A stretch of DNA of 64,000 nucleotides from Ruminococcaceae bacterium KH2T8 (GTDB lineage: Bacteria; Bacillota; Clostridia; Saccharofermentanales; Saccharofermentanaceae): the NCBI GenBank assembly GCA_900111435.1, contig FOIY01000004.1, positions 310,001 to 374,000 of the forward strand. The letters run 5' to 3'. The translations under genes and the position numbers were made by a program. Positions 58,447 through 64,000 of this stretch are shown here, piece after piece (the first letter of the stretch is position 1; each line of letters begins with the position of its first letter). The notes under the pieces were generated by a model. The model had not been told where the DNA came from and made no database searches. It was given only the letters and a program-made list of their open reading frames with translations.

Positions 58447-59334
58447 ATGTTCAAGACGTGGCTCCTTTATTTCCTGACACTTCTCGCGACCTTCATCTTC
58501 TTTCTTTTCTACAAGATGTGGTTTTCCTGGTTCTGCCTGGTGATACTTACGGTGTTGCCTTTCGCGGCGCTCATAATGTGCATCATCTCGGCGAAGACAT
58601 TTGATTTTACGACAGTTGTTCCGCTAAGCGTTCATAATAACGAGAGGTCATCCATAAAGATCAATATCACAGGACTTGCTTCACAGTTCTCGTTTTGCAG
58701 GCTCAAGGTAACGGTCAGGGATATGATGTCCGGTTCAAGTAACGTACCGAGTGTTCTGTCTTACGCCAGAGGCATCTCCGAGATCCCGATCGATACGGAT
58801 CACTGCGGTTCCTATGTCTATAAGATCAACAGTATCAGGGTATATGACATGTTCGGATTCTTCTTTTCGACGCATCGCTGTAATAAGGAATTCGATGTCG
58901 TGGTAAGACCCGTACCTGTCATCCCGAAGAACAGGATCGACCTTTCTGCCTTGAGGGCGGAGTGTGTCCGTTCGGCTTCTTCTCTGAGCTCGGATCTTTA
59001 TGACGTGCGCGAATACAGGATCGGCGATTCGCTGAAATCAGTTCACTGGAAAGCATCCGCCAAGAAGGATACGCTCCTCGTAAGGGAACCCTTTGAGCAG
59101 GTGTATTCACACTCGAGGTTCAGGATCGATCTGACTGATGACCGTGAATATCTCGATAAGCAGCTCAGCGAGATGATGTATACATCCGCATACTGTATCG
59201 ACCGTGAATTATCCCACAGGATCAAGATAAGGAGCCGCTCTCAAAAGGAAGTGAGCTTTGATATCGAGAACAGACAGGATCTCGAGGATACGGTAACGAG
59301 CATACTTCATATGCGCGTCGCGGGGAGGACCTGA
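58447..59334 (+). CDS. DUF58 membrane protein
   Basis: A 295-residue protein with two adjacent N-terminal helices (about 4-25 and 29-50), a beta-rich middle and the DUF58 core V-R-E-Y-R-I-G-D-S-L-K-S-V-H-W-K-A-S-A-K-K near residue 190, the family signature. ATG 58447 is preferred because the hydrophobic start follows it and it lies 10 bp after moxR; the longer frame runs into moxR. It should interact with the MoxR ATPase at the membrane. Biochemical role not established. Confidence 0.9.
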   Translation: MFKTWLLYFLTLLATFIFFLFYKMWFSWFCLVILTVLPFAALIMCIISAKTFDFTTVVPLSVHNNERSSIKINITGLASQFSFCRLKVTVRDMMSGSSNVPSVLSYARGISEIPIDTDHCGSYVYKINSIRVYDMFGFFFSTHRCNKEFDVVVRPVPVIPKNRIDLSALRAECVRSASSLSSDLYDVREYRIGDSLKSVHWKASAKKDTLLVREPFEQVYSHSRFRIDLTDDREYLDKQLSEMMYTSAYCIDRELSHRIKIRSRSQKEVSFDIENRQDLEDTVTSILHMRVAGRT

Positions 59335-59335
59335 T

Positions 59336-61747
59336 ATGACAGATAAAGGTAATTCCCTCTATCCCGATATCCCGAAGCTCCTCCTGTCGATCGTAGTCAC
59401 GACACTTCTCGTCGTAAGTCCGGCATGGATGATGATTTCCTGTTACGATCTTGAAGTATCGGTATCGAATCTCTTTATATTCGCGATCGTATTCTCTTTC
59501 GGATATTCCTATGCATATTCACTTGCCAATAAGGTCATATCCACGGTGATGCTGATCGCAACGCCGATACTGGTCACGCTGCTCATATGCTGCGATTTCT
59601 TTTATACCGCATACGGTCTATCGACACTTCTTTATTACATAGGTGAGTTCTCCTTATCTGAGATGCCCCTCGATGTCGAATATTCCAAGATCGGATTCTT
59701 CTCTCTTTGTATAGTCATGAACCTCATGAGCCTGATCCCGATCTCGTTTACGAGTTATGCGATCATGAAGCGAAAGAAGGTCATTTGGGCACTGATACCT
59801 AACCTTCCTTACTTCCTCTGTGCGGTAGCGCTCGTATATCGCGTACCGGATCAGCTCCCATGTGAAGTGTTCCTTACCGCGGTGATCCTTCTTCTGATCG
59901 TACATATATCGCGAAGTCGGAATACCACATTATCTGACCGCACTATCTTAAAACTGTCACTGCCGCTCCTGATCTTTATCCTGTCACTCGGAGCGATCTA
60001 TCCCCAGAAGGGATATAAGAAAGATGAACTTGCCAAGCAGAATATCGAAAGCCTGAGGAGCATAGCTCTTGATCTGTCAAACGGCTCCAACGAATGGCTC
60101 AATAAAGTGCTGCAGCTGGCCGAGAGCGGCAGGAGCAAAGATGAGGTGGTTGCTACCGTAGCAAGTACGATAGACAGTCTCGCGGGAGAAGATACGGATC
60201 TTTCAACCGTCGGACACTTTGACCCGCTCGCATACAGAGTCTGTTCGGTATCGCTCGCCATCAACCGCGACTACGACGGTCCAGAGGAACTCTCGACACT
60301 CGGATGCTTATATCTGAAAGAAGATTCCAAGGATACATACGAGGACAATGTGTGGACCGCTACTGATATCGATATGCCGGTATTCAAGGAGGACGCTTTC
60401 GTTCTTCAGGATCAGGCCCAGTATCGAATGAGGATCGATTATTACAGCGACAATCCTCTGGTCCTCACGCCTTACTATACCGACTTTTGTATGGTTGACG
60501 ATTATCCTTCTTCCGTAGAGGACAGGGAGATCTATACGGATGATATAGATCCGATCAATCCCTATAATTCATACGATGAGATAAATCCTTATGAGTTCAG
60601 ATGCGTTCCAACGCGGGTCGGAGATGTCTATTCCGATGAATATCTGAATGACTATGTTTACGGAACGAACCTTCAGGTGCCCGATGAAACACGCGAAGCC
60701 CTGATCGAAAGCGGGGTGCTCCCCGACTGGTACATGATGATCCTGAACGGCGAGCTCGAGCTGTCGGAGGCCGATAAGATAAGAGCAGTTACCGAATTTG
60801 TCAGGAGCATTCATCCTTATGATGCCGACACGGATTATCCGCCCGAAGGTGCTGATTTCGTCACCTGGTTCCTGACCGAGAGCGATACGGGATTTTGTGT
60901 TCACTATGCAACGGCGGAGGTCATCCTGCTTCGTATGATCGGCGTGCCGGCAAGATATGTCGACGGCTATATCGTATCGGGTATCTCATTTAATCAGGAG
61001 ATCCCGGTCGACTCAAAGACTTCCCATGCCTGGTTCGAAGTCTTTATCCCGGAATTCGGATGGATCATGGGAGATTCGACGCCCGGTAATGCGGGTGCCG
61101 CCAGAAGATATGATATTAATGCTCTCACGGATCTCTATCCCGAATTCGAGAGCGCGATAGATGTATCCGATCCCTCGCAGATCAGTGTAGTCGATACGAC
61201 TGTTCCTTCCGATACATCTGCGGATGAGAGCGACCCTTCCGTGACTGAAAGCGAGACTTCGGAAGAGACTACTGTTACGACAGCAAGACCTGCTGCGACA
61301 TCGGGCGATAACGGATCGGGAGATACGGGCTCCGACGGCAGCGCATCGGCAGGTGAAGGCGAGAGTGGTACGGCCACGGATACGGATACGAAGTTCTCCG
61401 ATCTTCCATGGCATTCCGTAATAACGGCAGTCGGCTCCGCATTCGGTGTAGCAGTGCTGCTCGCTCTAGGTAGACTTATCTATGTCGGATACTGGAAGAG
61501 AAAGTTCAGCAGGGCGACTAATAACGAGAAGGCTATTGCTCATTATCGTTATTATGTATTTAAGAATAAGATAATAGGCTGCGGTCAGCCGAAGGTCGCG
61601 ACTGCTATCGCGGAGAAGGCTGCATTCAGCAATGAGCAGATAACCGACAAAGAGCTTCAGACTCTGATAAGGGCAATGAGGAGGAGTTCCGATACTCTCT
61701 CGAAGAAGATGCCCTGGTATGCTAAATTCATCTATTTCTTCCTCTGA
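59336..61747 (+). CDS. TgpA-like transmembrane transglutaminase-domain protein
   Basis: An 803-residue membrane protein. Seven or so helices fill the first 225 residues, and an external region follows with a transglutaminase-like core: Cys in G-F-C-V-H-Y-A near residue 522, His in T-S-H-A-W-F-E-V near 563 and Asp in M-G-D-S-T-P-G near 580, all intact. A Thr/Ser/Glu-rich linker, one helix (about 697-720) and a cytoplasmic tail end the protein. It is the third gene of the MoxR-DUF58 operon, one base after DUF58. Members are presumed proteases or cross-linking enzymes at the envelope. Confidence 0.92.
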   Translation: MTDKGNSLYPDIPKLLLSIVVTTLLVVSPAWMMISCYDLEVSVSNLFIFAIVFSFGYSYAYSLANKVISTVMLIATPILVTLLICCDFFYTAYGLSTLLYYIGEFSLSEMPLDVEYSKIGFFSLCIVMNLMSLIPISFTSYAIMKRKKVIWALIPNLPYFLCAVALVYRVPDQLPCEVFLTAVILLLIVHISRSRNTTLSDRTILKLSLPLLIFILSLGAIYPQKGYKKDELAKQNIESLRSIALDLSNGSNEWLNKVLQLAESGRSKDEVVATVASTIDSLAGEDTDLSTVGHFDPLAYRVCSVSLAINRDYDGPEELSTLGCLYLKEDSKDTYEDNVWTATDIDMPVFKEDAFVLQDQAQYRMRIDYYSDNPLVLTPYYTDFCMVDDYPSSVEDREIYTDDIDPINPYNSYDEINPYEFRCVPTRVGDVYSDEYLNDYVYGTNLQVPDETREALIESGVLPDWYMMILNGELELSEADKIRAVTEFVRSIHPYDADTDYPPEGADFVTWFLTESDTGFCVHYATAEVILLRMIGVPARYVDGYIVSGISFNQEIPVDSKTSHAWFEVFIPEFGWIMGDSTPGNAGAARRYDINALTDLYPEFESAIDVSDPSQISVVDTTVPSDTSADESDPSVTESETSEETTVTTARPAATSGDNGSGDTGSDGSASAGEGESGTATDTDTKFSDLPWHSVITAVGSAFGVAVLLALGRLIYVGYWKRKFSRATNNEKAIAHYRYYVFKNKIIGCGQPKVATAIAEKAAFSNEQITDKELQTLIRAMRRSSDTLSKKMPWYAKFIYFFL

Positions 61748-61821
61748 TGCAACCATGCTCACGTATCTTCCGTCTAATAAGTTATCACAGATGACCTGTC
61801 AGGTCAGGCGCGGAGGGAATT

Positions 61822-62700
61822 ATGAAGAAGAGGAAGATCATGGCACTTATACCGGCTGTATCGCTGATGCTCACGGCTTGTTACGCATCCGCGACGGAAA
61901 TGCCCGGAGCAGATGAAGAGACTACAGCCGCAAGTATTGAGACATCGTTAGAAACTACAACGGAGACAACTGAGATCGTGATCGAGACTACTGCTGCGGA
62001 GACATCGGCAGCGTTAGCTGCAGTTTCGGAGGATTCGATCGATATCGATACCGAGATCGAGGATATTTCCGATCTTGATGCCGTTACTATTTCCTCTTCG
62101 GAGCCTTCGATGCCCGATCCCTTCCCTGATCTTGCCGAGCCTGATGGCACGTTCATTACTTCCGACGATGAATATGAAGCTTATATCGTTACGGACTATT
62201 CGTTCTCGGAAGACGGACTGACAGGTACATTTACATATAGTGAGATAGTTCCTTATTCACAGGAATATATCGAATCGCTCTCAGTAGGTGGTGTCCTCGA
62301 CGGTGGAGTGGTGATAGATACTCTTGATTACAGCGCGGCAAGCGGTACGGTATGGATCAATTCAGGCAACATGATCTCGTTTGAATTCGAACTGCAGGAG
62401 AACGGCGAATATTATCTCATGGATGATATCGGCTGTCTGGCGGTCTCTCCCGCGGGTACTTCTGAATTTTCGATATCTCCCGACGTGGTGATCGTAGATA
62501 ACGTATCTCCGTACGGACCGTACGGCATCCGTATCAACGAGAATGAGGTTCAATACTACGACAGCATAGGAGATCTCGACAACAGACTTCAGGAAGATGA
62601 TGTATGGTACCGCCCTGAACTCTATATCAGAGTAGTAGACGGTGAAGTCGTATTGATCTCGATAAATCCTCATCAGCACGAGCCCTGGCACGATTGCTGA
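61822..62700 (+). CDS. Thr/Glu-stalk lipoprotein, unknown domain
   Basis: A 292-residue lipoprotein: M-K-K-R-K-I-M-A-L-I-P start, lipobox M-L-T-A-C near residue 20, Thr/Glu/Ser-rich stalk to about 110, then a beta-rich acidic domain with T-G-T-F-T-Y-S-E-I-V-P-Y and Y-G-P-Y-G-I-R-I. The domain ending V-V-D-G-E-V-V-L-I-S-I-N resembles the ending of the 27206 lipoprotein (V-V-I-S-G-G-E-V-V-S-I-N), suggesting distant paralogy. GGAGGG precedes the start. Confidence 0.7.
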   Translation: MKKRKIMALIPAVSLMLTACYASATEMPGADEETTAASIETSLETTTETTEIVIETTAAETSAALAAVSEDSIDIDTEIEDISDLDAVTISSSEPSMPDPFPDLAEPDGTFITSDDEYEAYIVTDYSFSEDGLTGTFTYSEIVPYSQEYIESLSVGGVLDGGVVIDTLDYSAASGTVWINSGNMISFEFELQENGEYYLMDDIGCLAVSPAGTSEFSISPDVVIVDNVSPYGPYGIRINENEVQYYDSIGDLDNRLQEDDVWYRPELYIRVVDGEVVLISINPHQHEPWHDC

Positions 62701-62718
62701 AACCCATTGAAAAATATG

Positions 62719-62750
62719 GTCCCGATCGGTATTCCGGTCGGGACTTTTTG
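62719..62750 (+). terminator. Intrinsic terminator
   Basis: GTCCCGATCGG-tatt-CCGGTCGGGAC followed by TTTTTG. Confidence 0.9.
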
Positions 62751-62844
62751 ATTGTCAAAATATTTTTCGTTTATCATGCAACCATGGGGCGGGGCCTTTC
62801 GTCTATTAGGTTATCAGAGGGATGATCTGATATAGGAGGACTAT

Positions 62845-64000
62845 ATGAAGAAAAGAAATATCATCATGATCATAATGGCGGCAGCGATGCTGCTCGCATC
62901 ATGCGGTAAGACACCTGCCGAGGAGACTACACTTTATGAGGAACCTGCGACTACTTCAACAAGGAGTACGGTCGTAACTGAACCTTCTCCTACGATCACT
63001 CCCGTAGGATATGTAGCAGAAGTTCCTGAAGAGGAAATGTACGCAGACCTTTCGCAGGGTATGAAATTTACTTACGGAACATATGAAGGAGAGCCGATCG
63101 AATGGGTCGTACTCTCAAGATCGGGAAATACATGTATCGTCGTAACACGCGACGTAGTGACGACGATGCCTTATGCGGCAGACGGAACCTTTACTTCATG
63201 GGCTGATTCGGATATCAGAGTATGGCTCAATACCGATTTTTATACGAACTGCTTTACGGATGACGAGAGAGCTCGTATAAAAAAAGTGCCCGGTTATTCC
63301 AATCCCGATATCCCGAACGAGGATATGGTCTTCCTTCTCGGACGTGATGAAGTTTCGGAATACGAAACACGTTTTGAAACGGAAGAGGCAAGCTGCGAAT
63401 GGTGGCTCAGATCCTATGCTCCCGCAGGAACATACGAAAGAGCCGACTACTGTTCGACGACAGGCGAAAAGGATCTTGTCGGAAGATCTATCACTGATGA
63501 GCTCGGTGTCAGACCTGCCATGAAGTTCTATTGCGGCAGCGATACAACGTGCCTTGAGCCCGTTCCTGCTTACTGCACGCCTTTCCCTACACCTACGCCT
63601 GCTCCTTCTTCCGAGGACGATCCTGCTTCAGATAACGGGCTTCCCGAGATCATCGAACCCGAACTTCCCGATGTAATGCCGACAGACGGTTCACTTTCGG
63701 ACAGAGATAACCTCGTAAATTATTATGAGAATCATATCCTTGAGACACTGGGACAGTCGCCTCTCGGACCTGACGAGTTCTATATCTACTATGACGGCTC
63801 ATCTATGACGGTCGATTCCGAGCTGAGCCTCACGGGTGCCATAACATATGTGATCGATGATTTTGACAGTGACGGAGATGATGACATGATCGTTCCCGTA
63901 ATGGTCGAAGAGGCATGGGTAGATCCCCTGGCTGATGATCCGCATACATTAAGTGTAGTTACTTCGGAACATTTCTACAGGCTTCACATCCTTCTCTGTG
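62845..64000 (+). CDS. Lipoprotein with DUF6273-like domain, 3' end outside the window
   Basis: ATG 62845 follows AGGAGGA and opens a frame still running at base 64000 (385 codons seen). The signal peptide M-K-K-R-N-I-I-M-I-I ends in lipobox L-A-S-C near residue 20. After a short Thr-rich linker, a DUF6273-like domain has F-T-Y-G-T-Y-E-G-E-P-I-E-W-V-V-L, W-W-L-R-S and G-V-R-P-A-M. A Pro/Thr/Ser/Asp linker then leads to a second domain starting near residue 290 with D-F-D-S-D-G-D-D-D-M, an acidic loop that may bind calcium. Function unknown. Confidence 0.8.
   Translation, partial: MKKRNIIMIIMAAAMLLASCGKTPAEETTLYEEPATTSTRSTVVTEPSPTITPVGYVAEVPEEEMYADLSQGMKFTYGTYEGEPIEWVVLSRSGNTCIVVTRDVVTTMPYAADGTFTSWADSDIRVWLNTDFYTNCFTDDERARIKKVPGYSNPDIPNEDMVFLLGRDEVSEYETRFETEEASCEWWLRSYAPAGTYERADYCSTTGEKDLVGRSITDELGVRPAMKFYCGSDTTCLEPVPAYCTPFPTPTPAPSSEDDPASDNGLPEIIEPELPDVMPTDGSLSDRDNLVNYYENHILETLGQSPLGPDEFYIYYDGSSMTVDSELSLTGAITYVIDDFDSDGDDDMIVPVMVEEAWVDPLADDPHTLSVVTSEHFYRLHILLC

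Overview
The window looks like chromosome from an anaerobic, low-to-medium GC Bacillota of the class Clostridia, probably a gut or rumen lineage. The evidence is a Gram-positive ctsR-mcsA-mcsB-clpC heat-shock operon with CtsR boxes, BlaI/M56 regulation, many lipobox lipoproteins with Thr/Pro-rich stalks, GGAGG-type ribosome binding sites, and no outer-membrane genes. Family-level placement cannot be made from the sequence alone. There is no phage, transposase, integrase or CRISPR array; this is mostly core and signalling chromosome.

Layout. 1-3.5 kb: tail of a metallo-beta-lactamase-fold hydrolase, a DUF1846 protein and an orphan membrane protein. 3.5-8.4 kb: CtsR regulon operon, in which McsB has lost most residues needed for arginine kinase activity. 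8.5-12.2 kb: BlaI repressor, M56 sensor protease and a lipoprotein that repeats the sensor's extracellular domain. 12.3-22.6 kb: OFA-family transporter, acyltransferase, a one-polypeptide phosphoglycerate kinase-triosephosphate isomerase, YugP-type protease, hydrolase/thioesterase/thioredoxin reductase cluster and a Bcp peroxiredoxin. 22.6-23.2 kb: a minus-strand toxin-antitoxin pair whose toxin end overlaps bcp. 23.4-29.2 kb: membrane glycosyltransferase, HAD phosphatase, two Thr/Pro lipoproteins and a PD-(D/E)XK-like protein flanked by short repeats. 29.4-31.3 kb (minus): a membrane-anchored MerR regulator, a YhfC-type intramembrane protease and a stand-alone copy of the regulator's membrane/zinc module. 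31.4-33.6 kb: tRNA-Thr, azlCD, a lipoprotein, and tRNA-Ser whose 3' end plus terminator is duplicated 207 bp downstream.

33.7-45.7 kb: zinc-ribbon proteins, two diguanylate cyclases, and a minus-strand operon of FecR-domain protein, CHASE2-adenylate cyclase, MBL-fold hydrolase and GAF-GGDEF protein, suggesting linked cAMP and c-di-GMP signalling. 45.9-54.6 kb: a very large RND pump with a coiled-coil insertion, a cytoplasmic ParB-like/BMP fusion coupled to a phosphoesterase, and mgtE behind a 200-nt leader. That leader carries a 27-codon ORF beginning Met-Asp-Pro-Asp, an 11-bp stem over its start codon, an intrinsic terminator and a matching antiterminator segment. 54.7-64 kb: a two-component system, a MoxR-DUF58-transglutaminase operon and two more lipoproteins, the last cut by the window edge.

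The strongest candidates for undescribed biology are the mgtE attenuator with its acidic/proline leader peptide, the tethered MerR plus intramembrane protease operon, the apparent McsB pseudokinase, and the ParB-like/BMP fusion.
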